From: Thermoplasmata archaeon
GTDB taxonomy: Archaea; Thermoplasmatota; E2; JACPAO01; JAHFTW01
Reading direction: 5' to 3'
NCBI GenBank assembly: GCA_023269235.1
Contig: JAHFTW010000001.1
Location: forward strand, 169,548-233,547
DNA length: 64,000 nucleotides
Part shown: positions 26,094-34,724 of the stretch, one piece after another
How positions within the stretch are numbered: the stretch's first letter is position 1
Layout: each line of letters begins with the position of its first letter
The notes under the pieces: model-generated
Told to the model about the DNA's origin: nothing
What the model saw: only the letters and a program-made list of their open reading frames with translations
Databases searched by the model: none
Position numbers and translations under genes: made by a program

Positions 26094-27143
26094 CTACACG
26101 AAGGGGGTCTTGACGACCGTCGCAGGCTGGGGTTTGCCGCGCACCTCGACCTCGACGGCGTCCCCGACCGCAGCGCCACGAACGTAGCCCAGCGCGATGC
26201 TCTTGCCCGTCGTCGGGCTCTGGGTGCCGCTCGTGACCTGACCGATGCGCGCGCCGGAGCGCTGGATGGGATAGCCGTGGCGGGGGATGCCGGACTCCTG
26301 GACGAGGCCGACGAGCTTGTCGTGGTCGCCGGACTCCATCTGCTCGCGCAGACGGGACTTGCCGTGGAAGTCGCCGTTCCAGTCCATGACCCAGGCCAGG
26401 CCGGCCTCGATGGGCGTGCGGCCGCCCTCGAACTCGTTGCCGGCGAGGCAGTAGCCCTTCTCGAGCCGGAGGGTGTCGCGCGCGCCCAGGCCGATGGGCT
26501 GGAGGTTGGCGCTGGCGCCGACCTTCATGAGGTGCTCCCACACCGCTTTCGACTGCGCGGCCGGGAGGTACAGCTCGACGCCCTTCTCTCCCGTGTAGCC
26601 GGTGCCGGAGACCATGCACTCGACCCCCGCGATGCGCATCGTGACAAGATGGTGGAACTTGGGTGCTGCGTCCGGCGTCGCGGCGGCTAGGATCTCCTTC
26701 GCCTTGGGGCCCTGGAGGGCGAAGATGCTGGTGGAGCTGCTGACGTCCTCGACCTTGGCGCCTTCGCCGCGCAGGGCATCCCCGACGGCGACGTTGCGGC
26801 CCGCGTTCGGAATGACGTAGAAGCGGTCGTCGGCCACTTTGAAGTAGAACGCGTCGTCAAGGATGGTGCCGTCCGGGTTGAGGACGACGGTGTATTTGCC
26901 CTTCCCGAGCGGCACGACGTTCGGGTCCGACGGCGTGCGGCGGGCGAGCGCGGCGGCCGCGTTCGGGCCGGTGACCCAGAGGTTGGACATATGGCTGACA
27001 TCGAACAGGCCAGCGCCGGTGCGGACCGCGTGGTGCTCCGCCTTGATGCTGCCGTAGTGCACCGGCATGTCGTAGCCCGCGAACGGAACGAACGTCGCGC
27101 CGTGGGCGGCGTGCCAGTCGTAGAGGGCGGTGCGGAGGGACAT
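26094..27143 (-). CDS. gcvT: Aminomethyltransferase (glycine cleavage T protein)
   Basis: A 349-residue GcvT that transfers the methylene group of aminomethyl-lipoyl-H to tetrahydrofolate, releasing ammonia. Features are the N-terminal YDMPVHYGSIKAEHHAVR, the folate-binding region including DVSHMSNLWVTGP, and MVSGTGYTGEKGVELYLP. Length and motifs fit GcvT rather than dimethylglycine dehydrogenase. The other glycine-cleavage genes (H, P) are absent from this window. An ATG start at 27143 lies 28 nt from a CATTATCA box. Confidence 0.92.
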   Translation of the reverse strand: MSLRTALYDWHAAHGATFVPFAGYDMPVHYGSIKAEHHAVRTGAGLFDVSHMSNLWVTGPNAAAALARRTPSDPNVVPLGKGKYTVVLNPDGTILDDAFYFKVADDRFYVIPNAGRNVAVGDALRGEGAKVEDVSSSTSIFALQGPKAKEILAAATPDAAPKFHHLVTMRIAGVECMVSGTGYTGEKGVELYLPAAQSKAVWEHLMKVGASANLQPIGLGARDTLRLEKGYCLAGNEFEGGRTPIEAGLAWVMDWNGDFHGKSRLREQMESGDHDKLVGLVQESGIPRHGYPIQRSGARIGQVTSGTQSPTTGKSIALGYVRGAAVGDAVEVEVRGKPQPATVVKTPFV

Positions 27144-27167
27144 GGACGCGGCGACGCGAAGTCTCCT

Positions 27168-27176
27168 GATAATGGG
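27168..27176 (-). promoter_or_regulatory. TATA box for gcvT
   Basis: Minus-strand CCATTATCA about 28 nt before the gcvT ATG at 27143. It overlaps the end of the small membrane protein gene that stops at 27182. Confidence 0.55.
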
Positions 27177-27181
27177 CGCGG

Positions 27182-27637
27182 CTAGATGGAGCCGAAGAAC
27201 GGGACGTTGGGGTCGTACTCACGAAGCTCCGGCGGGAAATTGTCGCCGTATTTTTCTCCGTAGGCGCGCCGCTTTTGTGCCCACATTTCTCGCGTCCAGG
27301 GGCTTGTCCGAGTTGCGGTGCTTGGCGGGGGCGCGCGGGAGGCGGGTTTCGGAGCACTTGCCGAAATGGCGCTCCCAAGGCTGTCTTGAGCAATTGCCAT
27401 GCGGGCTAGCGCCTCGGCGATGGACCGCGTTCCGACGTTGGCTCCGCCACCGACCTCCATGATGGCCCGGGATACCATGGCAAGACCGGTTCCAATCCGC
27501 CAGATGCCAACCAGGAAAATGATGAGCGGCAAGAGAACAACAGCGAAAACGACAATTCCAGCTCCGGCGATTAGGTCGCTGACAGCATCTGCCAGTATCA
27601 TGGGCGGCACCATGACCATCCATCGCCAGTTGGGCAT
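27182..27637 (-). CDS. Hypothetical single-pass membrane protein, atypical composition
   Basis: A 151-residue protein with a strong hydrophobic segment at about residues 24-48 (GIVVFAVVLLPLIIFLVGIW). An Ala/Ser/Pro/Thr-rich linker follows, then a basic C-terminus ending EYDPNVPFFGSI. No family recognised. The gene is visibly less GC-rich and uses more A/T-ending codons than its neighbours, suggesting recent acquisition. Overlapping frames in the same stretch lack a membrane segment, so this frame is preferred. Confidence 0.6.
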   Translation of the reverse strand: MPNWRWMVMVPPMILADAVSDLIAGAGIVVFAVVLLPLIIFLVGIWRIGTGLAMVSRAIMEVGGGANVGTRSIAEALARMAIAQDSLGSAISASAPKPASRAPPPSTATRTSPWTREMWAQKRRAYGEKYGDNFPPELREYDPNVPFFGSI

Positions 27638-27723
27638 TAGATTGTTGCTGACTAGTGCCTAGGGCGTTGGAATCCGGGATGGAGCAAAAAAACCGGTGCC
27701 TTTCCCCAAGGAATGGATGAAAG

Positions 27724-27741
27724 CGGGCCCGGGGGGATTTC
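27724..27741 (-). repeat. Extra copy of the tRNA-Arg 3' end
   Basis: These 18 bases are identical to 27837-27854, the 3' end of the tRNA-Arg gene from its T-loop through the acceptor 3' strand and discriminator. The copy lies 113 bp downstream of the original in tRNA orientation. The rest of the tRNA is not duplicated. Confidence 0.88.
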
Positions 27742-27743
27742 AG

Positions 27744-27772
27744 CCTCCGTCCGTCTTTGACGGCCGGAGGCA
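27744..27772 (-). repeat. Strong hairpin abutting the tRNA-Arg 3'-end copy
   Basis: GCCTCCG-T-CCGTC / GACGG-C-CGGAGGC around a TTT loop: 12 pairs and one internal mismatch. In tRNA orientation the hairpin lies two bases before the copied tRNA 3' end, the same arrangement as at tRNA-Val. The remaining 27773-27837 holds a GGCGCTTCGCGCC palindrome and a TCACTCACTTCG...CGTTCGAG segment similar to one after tRNA-Val. Confidence 0.8.
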
Positions 27773-27837
27773 TTCCTCGGCGCTTCGCGCCTCGGCAAAC
27801 CCCCCGCGCCGTTCTCACTCACTTCGTATCGTTCGAG

Positions 27838-27911
27838 CGGGCCCGGGGGGATTTGAACCCCCGTCGCAGGCTCCGCAAGCCTAAAGGATATCCAAACTAC
27901 CCCACGGGCCC
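27838..27911 (-). tRNA. tRNA-Arg (anticodon GCG)
   Basis: A 74-nt cloverleaf on the minus strand. The acceptor stem GGGCCCG pairs with CGGGCCC, the anticodon stem TAGGC/GCCTG encloses the loop TTGCGGA with anticodon GCG (reads CGC), and the T-arm is GGGGG-TTCAAAT-CCCCC with discriminator G. No intron and no encoded CCA. The 340-bp gap 27638-27977 contains this tRNA, its duplicated 3' end and the hairpins. Confidence 0.95.
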
Positions 27912-27977
27912 TTTGCGCGTTGATGGGATGCGGTGCGGAGTCCGCCTGTCCCGCGCAAGCGCCGCGACTTGGGGGTT

Positions 27978-28487
27978 CTACTTAAGGTCCACGCTGGCGA
28001 CCGCCTCGAGGACGAGGTCGAGGCGACGCGCGGGGGTCGTGGCGGCGAGCTGCGCGGCGGTCACGCCGAAGTCGAGGAGCTTCGACTCGCTCGGCGCGAG
28101 GAGCGCGTCGTCCTCGATGAGCCCCAAGGTGTGCACGAAGTGCTCCACCGCGTCCTTGCCTTTCGTGCCGAGGCCGATGACGACGGCGCCGAGAGCGACC
28201 TCGGGGAGCCCCATCTTCGTGATGGCGTCGGCGATCTGCCGTTCGCCGGCGAGGTAGCGCAAGAACTCCACTTCCGGCTTGTCGGCCTGGGCGCGGCCTT
28301 CGGCGGCGGCGCGGGCGGCGAGGCGGGCGGCGTGGCGGACGTGGTCAGTGCCAAGCACGCGGTCGCTGCGCACCAGCTGGAGCGGCGCGATGCGGTTCGA
28401 CTTCTTGCTGACGAAGAGCGCGTCCTCGAGCTTGAGCGGGCCGCGCACGGCCGCGAGCGACACCTGGCCGTCGTCGAAGGTCATCAT
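27978..28487 (-). CDS. cgi121: KEOPS complex subunit Cgi121
   Basis: A 169-residue protein with the diagnostic FLRYLAGERQIADAITKMGL segment near residue 80 and the following VALGAVVIGLG strand. Cgi121 recruits the CCA end of tRNA to KEOPS (Kae1/Bud32/Pcc1) for N6-threonylcarbamoyladenosine formation at A37. Its ATG overlaps the stop of the helicase gene (ATGA); the Hel308-Cgi121 pairing is conserved in archaea. The other KEOPS genes are not in this window. Confidence 0.88.
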   Translation of the reverse strand: MMTFDDGQVSLAAVRGPLKLEDALFVSKKSNRIAPLQLVRSDRVLGTDHVRHAARLAARAAAEGRAQADKPEVEFLRYLAGERQIADAITKMGLPEVALGAVVIGLGTKGKDAVEHFVHTLGLIEDDALLAPSESKLLDFGVTAAQLAATTPARRLDLVLEAVASVDLK

Positions 28488-30685
28488 GCTGGATCCCCGA
28501 AGCTCTGGATGGTGGCTTGGCCCTTGCCCTTCTGCGGCGGCGTCGCGGCGGCGTCGGGGGCCTGCTGGTCCGGGTCGCCGCCCACCTGATTGAGGAGGTC
28601 GGCCGCAAGGCGGGGGCCGAACCCGGGGAGTCCTGCAAGGCGAGAGGCGGGCGCGTCACGCAGGAGGACGGGCGTGCGGAAACCGGCGGCGTGGAGCGTG
28701 CGGGCGCGCACGCGGCCGATGCCGCGCAGGGCGATGAGCGGGAGAAGCTCCGCCTTGATGCCGTGCTCGAGCCGGAGGCCGAGGTCCTGGATGGGCTTCT
28801 GCCAGGACGGTTGGAGGGCGCGCGCCAATTCGCCGAACGCGTGGAGCATCCAGGCGCCGTTGTCGAGACGCATGCGCAAGTCGCCCGGGCCGATGCCGTA
28901 GCGCTCCTCGATGGTGTCGAGGCTCAATTCCGCCATCCAGTCCTCGAGAAGGAACGCGGTCTTCGCGTAGCTGAGGGCGTCCTCCAGGTCGCGTCCGTCG
29001 GCCTCGACGAGCATCTCCTCGTGGTGCTCCCAGAAGCGCTGCTGGACCCAGGCGTCCTCCTTGCGCAAGTAGAGCGGGTAGAGGTTGGGGCATCCGGACA
29101 CGGCCTCGAGGAGGGCGAACGGCGTCGGCTCCTTGCCGGACTCCAGCGCCTCGCGCAGGCGGAGGGCGGAGAGCGGGTCGATATAGAGGTCGCTCGCGCG
29201 CTTGCCGAACGCCGTGGCCGCGAGGGCTTTGCCGCGCGGGGCGACGAAGTCGTTCTCGACGAGGAAGGCAAGCACGTCCTCGACGCGGTCGCGCACAATC
29301 CAGTCCGAGACCTCGGTGGCCCAGAACGTCTTGGCGAAGAAGCGGTGGAGCGTCTCCTCGGAGTCGGCGTAGCCGCCTGCGATCGTGGCGAGGACGTGCG
29401 TGCGGAGGGCGCCCTCGGCGGCGAGCTTGCTGGCGACTGGCTCGACCTCGCCCCGCAGGTAGGACTCCTCGACCTGCTCCTTCTGCTCCAGCGTCTTGAC
29501 GAGGAGGACGGCCTCGCCGTAGGGGTCGAAGCGCGGGCGGCCGGCGCGGCCCATCATCTGCTTGATCTCCATCACGGGGAGCGGCCGCGAGCCTTCGCCC
29601 ATCTCAAAACGGGTGAGGTCGCGAATGATGACGCGGCGTGCCGGGGTGTTGACGCCGGCGGCGAGCGTCGGCGTGGCGCACAGGACCTTGATGAGGCCGG
29701 AGCGGAACGATTGCTCCAGGAAGCGACGCTGCTTGGAGTCGAGGCCCGCCGTGTGGAACGCGACGCCCGCCTCGGCGAACTTGCGCAGCTTGCGCCCGGT
29801 TGCGCTGGCCTCTTCGTCCTCCAGGACGGCGCAGGCCTCCCGTAGCTTCTCCAGGTGCTCCGGCGACAAGAGGGCACGCACGGGGCCGGCGAGGCGCTGG
29901 GCGGCGGTCTCCGCGGACTTGCGCGTCGAGACGAAGACGAGGCACTGCCCGCCGGCCTGGATGGTCTCCTCGCAGAGCGACGCGACGGGGTCGCCGCCGG
30001 CGGGGAGGCGGCGCGGGCCTTGGCCAAGGAACTCCAGGTTGTCGCCGAAGTAGGTCCCGGTGTGCAGCTTCGTCGGGCGCCACTCGGACGTGACGAGGGC
30101 AGCGTCGAGCCATTTGGCGACTTGCTTGGCGTTCTGGATGGTGGCGGAGAGGGCGACAATCTGCGCCTGTGGAAGGATGGCGCGAAAGCGCGTTAGGATG
30201 ACCTCGAGGGTGGGGCCGCGGCCGGGGTCGTTGAGGAGGTGCGCCTCGTCGGCGACGATGCAGCCGATGTCGTCAATCCAACTGCCCGCGTTGCGGTGGC
30301 GCAGCAGGGCGTCGGCCTTCTCCGAGGTGCAGACGATGACGTCGAAGCGGCCGAGGCGCGGGTCGCGTTCGTCGAGGTCGCCGGTGGCAATGCCGACCGT
30401 GAGGCCGAGCGAGCGGAACTGCTGCAGTTCCTCGTGCTTCTCCGACGCGAGGGCACGCAGCGGGACGATGTAGAGCGACTTCTTGCCGGTCGCAAGCCAG
30501 CGGTGCAGGATGGCCAGGTAGGCCACGAGCGACTTGCCGGACGCGGTCGGGATGGCGACGAGGGCGTTCTTGCGGTCCTTGATGACGGCCCACGCCTCCT
30601 TCTGGGGAGGGTAGAGGTCCTGGATGCCGGAGGCCTCCAGCACGGCGGCGACACGGGGGTCGATGCCGAGCTCCTGGAGCGCCAC
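28484..30685 (-). CDS. hel308: Hel308 Ski2-type DNA helicase
   Basis: A 733-residue SF2 helicase for repair and restart of stalled replication forks. Motif I is ASGKS (residues 48-52), motif II DEAH (146-149), motif VI is in QMMGRAGRPRFDPYG near residue 385, and a C-terminal helix-hairpin-helix reads LAGLPGFGPRLAADLLNQ near residue 685. GTG start at 30685 with a TTAA box 27 nt upstream. Followed by cgi121 with a 4-bp overlap. Confidence 0.95.
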   Translation of the reverse strand: MALQELGIDPRVAAVLEASGIQDLYPPQKEAWAVIKDRKNALVAIPTASGKSLVAYLAILHRWLATGKKSLYIVPLRALASEKHEELQQFRSLGLTVGIATGDLDERDPRLGRFDVIVCTSEKADALLRHRNAGSWIDDIGCIVADEAHLLNDPGRGPTLEVILTRFRAILPQAQIVALSATIQNAKQVAKWLDAALVTSEWRPTKLHTGTYFGDNLEFLGQGPRRLPAGGDPVASLCEETIQAGGQCLVFVSTRKSAETAAQRLAGPVRALLSPEHLEKLREACAVLEDEEASATGRKLRKFAEAGVAFHTAGLDSKQRRFLEQSFRSGLIKVLCATPTLAAGVNTPARRVIIRDLTRFEMGEGSRPLPVMEIKQMMGRAGRPRFDPYGEAVLLVKTLEQKEQVEESYLRGEVEPVASKLAAEGALRTHVLATIAGGYADSEETLHRFFAKTFWATEVSDWIVRDRVEDVLAFLVENDFVAPRGKALAATAFGKRASDLYIDPLSALRLREALESGKEPTPFALLEAVSGCPNLYPLYLRKEDAWVQQRFWEHHEEMLVEADGRDLEDALSYAKTAFLLEDWMAELSLDTIEERYGIGPGDLRMRLDNGAWMLHAFGELARALQPSWQKPIQDLGLRLEHGIKAELLPLIALRGIGRVRARTLHAAGFRTPVLLRDAPASRLAGLPGFGPRLAADLLNQVGGDPDQQAPDAAATPPQKGKGQATIQSFGDPA

Positions 30686-30709
30686 GACGCGGCGCAGGGG
30701 CTCCCCAGG

Positions 30710-30716
30710 TTAAGCG
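30710..30716 (-). promoter_or_regulatory. TATA-like box for hel308-cgi121
   Basis: Minus-strand GCTTAAC centred about 27 nt before the hel308 GTG at 30685. Confidence 0.55.
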
Positions 30717-30766
30717 GTTAGGAGGGGGAAGAGAAAGTCGGGCAGGCCAAGGCACAGCCTACAATA

Positions 30767-30774
30767 TTTTTATA
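30767..30774 (+). promoter_or_regulatory. TATA box for the Hsp20 gene
   Basis: TTTTTATA about 28 nt before the ATG at 30799, within the most AT-rich stretch of the region; a strong archaeal TATA element. Confidence 0.7.
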
Positions 30775-30798
30775 GAAGTCCTGGCAATAGAACGGCCG

Positions 30799-31470
30799 AT
30801 GACGACTCCGAAGAGTCCCCCGACGCCCGACCCGTGGGCCAACTTCCCCGGCGGCAACCCGTTCGGGCCCAACGGCCCCTTCGGTCCTGGCGGACCCTTT
30901 GCGGGCGGCGGCTTCCCCGGCGGAGCACCGCTTGGCGGCGACATGGACGCCTGGTTCCGCACCATGGGCATCGACCCCAGCGAGTTCCGACGCATGGTCG
31001 AGGAGATGCAGCGCGGTCTCGCGGACGCCTTCAAGAACCTCGGCGCCGACCCATCCAAGTCGTTCGTGTCCGGCTTCTCCGTGAAGGTCGGCCCCGACGG
31101 CAAGCCCACGTTCTCCAGCTTTGGCAACAAGCCGCAGGTCAAGGCCAACCCGCAGAACCCGGCGGGCATCCCCCAGGTCATCGCGGACGAGCGCGAGCCG
31201 CTCACCGACGTCATCGACGACGGCGCCCGCATCGCCATCACGATGGAGCTCCCCGGCGTCACCCGCGAGGACATCAACCTCAACATGACCGAGGGCGAGC
31301 TGGAGATCGGCGTGGACACGGAGCGCCGCAAGTACCACAAGCGCGTCAAGCTCCCCGCCAAGGTGGACCCCAAGACCACGAAGGCCACCTACACGAACGG
31401 CATCCTCGACGTCACCGTCGCCAAAGTCGGCGGACCCGGGGCCTCCGGCCTGAAGATCCAGGTCGAGTAG
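30799..31470 (+). CDS. hsp20: Hsp20/alpha-crystallin small heat shock protein
   Basis: A 223-residue small heat shock protein. The N-terminal 50 residues are Gly/Pro/Phe-rich and probably disordered, a helical linker follows, and the alpha-crystallin domain spans about residues 130-220. That domain includes ELPGVTREDINLNM and the strand pair ending GILDVTVAK. It acts as an ATP-independent holdase in the cytoplasm. The strong TATA box fits a heat- or stress-inducible gene. The N-terminal region is longer and more Gly-rich than in typical archaeal Hsp20. Confidence 0.92.
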   Translation: MTTPKSPPTPDPWANFPGGNPFGPNGPFGPGGPFAGGGFPGGAPLGGDMDAWFRTMGIDPSEFRRMVEEMQRGLADAFKNLGADPSKSFVSGFSVKVGPDGKPTFSSFGNKPQVKANPQNPAGIPQVIADEREPLTDVIDDGARIAITMELPGVTREDINLNMTEGELEIGVDTERRKYHKRVKLPAKVDPKTTKATYTNGILDVTVAKVGGPGASGLKIQVE

Positions 31471-31525
31471 GGGGACCCAAATGGTCATGAACACGGCCGG
31501 AAGTGCGGTGCCGACCTGGTGAACC

Positions 31526-31723
31526 ATGGGTGAAGAATTCGAGGACGCGGACGACGACGGCGAGGAACTGTTCAACTCCGACCCGGACGACACGGCGACG
31601 ACGCTGCGCCCCGGCGTGAAGAAGCATGTCTGCCCGAAGGACAACATCAGCCTCGAGTACCGCGTCGAGGGGCGCTTCGTCATCCGCTACTGCAAGAAGT
31701 GCAACTACACGGAAGAGGACTGA
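31526..31723 (+). CDS. Small zinc-ribbon protein (RNA polymerase M/TFIIS-like C-terminus)
   Basis: A 65-residue protein with an acidic N-terminal half (EDADDDGEE) and a C-terminal zinc-ribbon-like half: HVCPKDN, then after a beta-hairpin YCKKCNYTEED. Only three Cys plus a His are available, so metal binding would be C2HC. The CxxCNYTEED ending resembles the ribbon of RpoM/TFS-type proteins, but the protein is too short to be a full factor. It converges on and overlaps a membrane-protein gene by 19 bp. Confidence 0.6.
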   Translation: MGEEFEDADDDGEELFNSDPDDTATTLRPGVKKHVCPKDNISLEYRVEGRFVIRYCKKCNYTEED

Positions 31724-32166
31724 GTCATCGCACGGCCGGTGCGGCGCAGCAACACCGCGAGGAGGACGATGACCGCCGCCTCAAGAACCTTCGAGACCAC
31801 GTCGATTGGGGCCACCGCTTCAATCCGCCCAGCCGCCGCGCCAACGGGGATGCCAACGGTCCGCGTCACGGCATAGAGGCCCAGGATGGCGAGATTCCCG
31901 GCGATGCCGGTGCCGTACATCCCGCGCTTGAGGCGAGCCCAGGCGGGCCCGCTGTCAATCGCGTTCACGGCGTTCGTCAACAGCGCCAGTCCGAGGACGA
32001 GCTGCGCGGCCGCCGCGAACAAGAAGAACAGGCCATAGCCCCACCATTCCTGCAGATGCTCGGAGGCTAGGCCGCCATGTAGCCCGCCTGCCGCGATGGA
32101 GAGTCCGCCCGCCCACGTCTCTAGGCCACGACGGGCGTCGCCCCCCTTGCGGCTGGAGAGAGGCAT
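31705..32166 (-). CDS. Hypothetical four-helix membrane protein
   Basis: A 153-residue protein with about four hydrophobic segments: SIAAGGLHGGLA, LFFLFAAAAQLVLGLALL, GTGIAGNLAILGLYAV and VLEAAVIVLLAVLL. No family recognised with confidence. The ATG at 32166 is selected because a minus-strand ATTATAT box lies 26 nt upstream; the longer frame to 32346 would cross the histidine kinase gene. Convergent 19-bp overlap with the zinc-ribbon gene. Confidence 0.65.
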   Translation of the reverse strand: MPLSSRKGGDARRGLETWAGGLSIAAGGLHGGLASEHLQEWWGYGLFFLFAAAAQLVLGLALLTNAVNAIDSGPAWARLKRGMYGTGIAGNLAILGLYAVTRTVGIPVGAAAGRIEAVAPIDVVSKVLEAAVIVLLAVLLRRTGRAMTQSSSV

Positions 32167-32188
32167 AAAGCCTTCACGGCGCAAACGG

Positions 32189-32195
32189 ATATAAT
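32189..32195. promoter_or_regulatory. TATA box between divergent membrane-protein and kinase genes
   Basis: ATATAAT on plus, ATTATAT on minus. It is spaced 26 nt from the minus-strand ATG at 32166. It is only about 16 nt from the kinase ATG at 32208 but 28 nt from an in-frame TTG at 32220, so it may serve both directions. Confidence 0.5.
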
Positions 32196-32207
32196 GGTCC
32201 AGGGCAG

Positions 32208-34718
32208 ATGGCGGATATCTTGAGCTTGGACGACGGTGCCGCGGTTCCGGACGTCGCGCGAGGCACGCCCCTCCAGTCATTCTGGGCCTGGCTGCGTGCC
32301 TTGCTGCCCGAGGGCTTGCAGCTCCCGAAACCCACGTGGGAGGCACGCCACCGGACCGTCCTGTGGGTCATGGCCCTCCACGCGGTCGGCCTGGCCGGCT
32401 TCGGCCTGTACGAGGGGTGGCCTCCTGCGACCAGCCTCGGGGAAGGCGCCCTCATCGGAGCGCTCACCGCCGTCGCCGCCTATCCGCGGCTAGGGCGTCG
32501 TTTCCGCAGCGCGACCGCCGCGCTTGCCGCGGTGTCGTCCTCTGCGATCCTGGTCCAGTTCTCCGGCGGCTACATCGAGGCGCACTTCCACTTCTTCGTC
32601 ATGGTCGCGCTCATCGCCCTGTACCAAGACTGGGTCCCGTTCCTTCTCTGCATTCTCTACGTTGCCGCCGACCACGGCGTCGTCGGGACGTTGCTCCCGC
32701 AATGGGTCTACAATCACCCAGATGCCGTCGCCCACCCCTGGAAATGGGCGGTCATCCACGCGTCGCTCGTGCTCGCCGAGTGCGCGGCGCTGCTCGCGAT
32801 GTGGGCTGGTGCGGAGCAGGCCAAAGCCCGTAGCGACTTGGTCCTCGACTCGGCGGGTGAAGGCATCATCGGCATCGGCCTCGATGGCCGCATCGCCTTC
32901 GCGAACCCGGCCGCCGGGGCACTGCTTGGCGAAATCGTGGAGCGCCTGGAGGGCCAACCGTTGGCGCCGCACCTGCTCGGATGGGAGGCAAGCCGCGCCA
33001 TGAACTCGGCCCGACGCGCGGTCGCCGGCCAGGTCGCGCGCGCCGATGGGAGCAAAGTCGAGGTCGAGTGGATCGCCACGCCGACCTTGAAGGCCGGCGC
33101 GACGGTGGGCCAGGTCATCAGCCTGCGCGACGTCACGGAACGCAAGGCCGCGGAGCGGGCGGCCGACGAGGCGCGCAAGGAAGCGGAAGCGTCCGCCCGC
33201 GCAAAATCCGAGTTCCTCGCCAACATGAGCCACGAGATCCGCACGCCGATGAATGCTGTCATCGGGATGTCGAACCTTCTCATGGACACGAAGCTGGACG
33301 CCGAGCAGCGCGAGTTCACCTCCACGCTGCGGTCGAGCGGCGAGCACCTCCTCACGGTCGTCAACGACATCCTCGATTTCTCGAAGATCGAGTCAGGGAA
33401 ACTCACCCTGGAATCCGTGCCATTCGCTCTGCTGGGCGTGGTGGAAGAGGCACTCGACCTTGTGACCACAACGGCGCAACAGAAAGGACTCGAGATTGGC
33501 TACATCGTGGAGGGACCTCTCCCGGCCGCCATCCAAGGAGATCCGGGACGCCTTCGCCAGATTCTGCTGAACTTCCTGTCCAACGCGGTCAAGTTCACGC
33601 CGCGCGGCGAGGTCTTCATCCACCTCTCAAGCCGCGCCCTTGAGAAACCGGGCACGTTCGAAATCCAGGCCGCCGTGAAGGACACCGGCGTGGGCATCCC
33701 GAAGGAGGCCTACGATCGGCTCTTCAAGTCCTTCAGCCAGGTTGATGCCTCCACGACCCGTTCCTACGGCGGCACGGGACTGGGGCTCGCCATCTCGAAG
33801 CGCTTGGCGGAGGCCATGGGTGGAAATGCCTGGTTCGAATCCGAGGTTGGGAAGGGCTCCACGTTCTACTTCACGCTGCGTGCGCCCGAGGTCTTGGTGG
33901 CCGAGCAGCCCGTCACCCACGGCCGGCTGAAAGCCCTGCAAGGCCGGTCGGTCCTCGTCGTCGACGACAACCCCACCAACCGTCGCATTTTCCGGCTCCA
34001 ATGCGAGCACTGGGGGATGCGGGTTCGGGAAGCCGACTCCGGCCTGCGCGCGATGGAGGAGCTGAACGCGGCACCCGTGGACGTAGCCATCCTGGATTAC
34101 CAGATGCCCGTGATGGATGGAGTGCAGTTGGCCCGGGAGATTCGGCACGCCTGGTCCCCCGACCGCCTTCCTATCATCATGGCCAGTTCATTGGGCTCCC
34201 ATGCCCCGGATCGCGTCGCGGAACTGGGCCTTCACGCTTACCTGTCCAAACCGGTCAAGCAGTCGCAATTGATGGAGACGCTGATCGCGGTCTTCCATGG
34301 CGCCGGCCTGCCTGAACCGCCTGCCGTTCCTGTGGCGGCGCGGCGAAACCTCCGCATCCTGGTCGCCGAGGACAACCTCGTCAACCAGCGCGTGGCGGTC
34401 CTCATCCTGCGCCGCCTTGGCTGCGAGGCCGACATCGTCCCCAACGGCAAGGAGGCCGTGGTGGCGGCCACGACAGGAATGCCCTACGATCTGATCTTCA
34501 TGGACGTCCAAATGCCGGTCATGGACGGCTTGGAGGCGACTCGCCTCATCCGCGCGTCGAAGATGAAACGCCAGCCGCGCATCGTCGCGATGACGGCGCA
34601 CGTCCTGCAGGCGGACCGCGACGCGTGCATTGCCGCGGGAATGGACGCCTACATCGGCAAACCAATCCAGCGCGAAGAACTCGTTGCCGTTCTGGCACGG
34701 GTGCCCGATGCGGTGTGA
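32208..34718 (+). CDS. Hybrid sensor histidine kinase with two receiver domains
   Basis: An 836-residue membrane kinase. Residues about 45-205 hold six hydrophobic segments with a HFHFFVM motif, a sensor module often seen in bacterial kinases. Then follow a PAS domain (near 212-320), the HisKA box [20 protein letters not shown] (His near 343), a catalytic ATPase domain with [10 protein letters not shown] and [18 protein letters not shown], and two receiver domains ([18 protein letters not shown] and [19 protein letters not shown]). The whole architecture is bacterial in style, suggesting ancestral transfer. A downstream HPt protein is expected but absent nearby. Confidence 0.93.
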   Translation: MADILSLDDGAAVPDVARGTPLQSFWAWLRALLPEGLQLPKPTWEARHRTVLWVMALHAVGLAGFGLYEGWPPATSLGEGALIGALTAVAAYPRLGRRFRSATAALAAVSSSAILVQFSGGYIEAHFHFFVMVALIALYQDWVPFLLCILYVAADHGVVGTLLPQWVYNHPDAVAHPWKWAVIHASLVLAECAALLAMWAGAEQAKARSDLVLDSAGEGIIGIGLDGRIAFANPAAGALLGEIVERLEGQPLAPHLLGWEASRAMNSARRAVAGQVARADGSKVEVEWIATPTLKAGATVGQVISLRDVTERKAAERAADEARKEAEASARAKSEFLANMSHEIRTPMNAVIGMSNLLMDTKLDAEQREFTSTLRSSGEHLLTVVNDILDFSKIESGKLTLESVPFALLGVVEEALDLVTTTAQQKGLEIGYIVEGPLPAAIQGDPGRLRQILLNFLSNAVKFTPRGEVFIHLSSRALEKPGTFEIQAAVKDTGVGIPKEAYDRLFKSFSQVDASTTRSYGGTGLGLAISKRLAEAMGGNAWFESEVGKGSTFYFTLRAPEVLVAEQPVTHGRLKALQGRSVLVVDDNPTNRRIFRLQCEHWGMRVREADSGLRAMEELNAAPVDVAILDYQMPVMDGVQLAREIRHAWSPDRLPIIMASSLGSHAPDRVAELGLHAYLSKPVKQSQLMETLIAVFHGAGLPEPPAVPVAARRNLRILVAEDNLVNQRVAVLILRRLGCEADIVPNGKEAVVAATTGMPYDLIFMDVQMPVMDGLEATRLIRASKMKRQPRIVAMTAHVLQADRDACIAAGMDAYIGKPIQREELVAVLARVPDAV

Positions 34719-34724
34719 ACTGGC

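Noticed and set aside
27219-27818. Alternative 199-residue minus-strand frame overlapping the small membrane protein
   Set aside because: It runs through the duplicated tRNA end and hairpin and has no hydrophobic or domain signal; the frame at 27182-27637 has a clean membrane helix.
30718-31683. Antisense open frame over hsp20 and the zinc-ribbon gene
   Set aside because: No recognisable domain, while both plus-strand genes have promoters and motifs.
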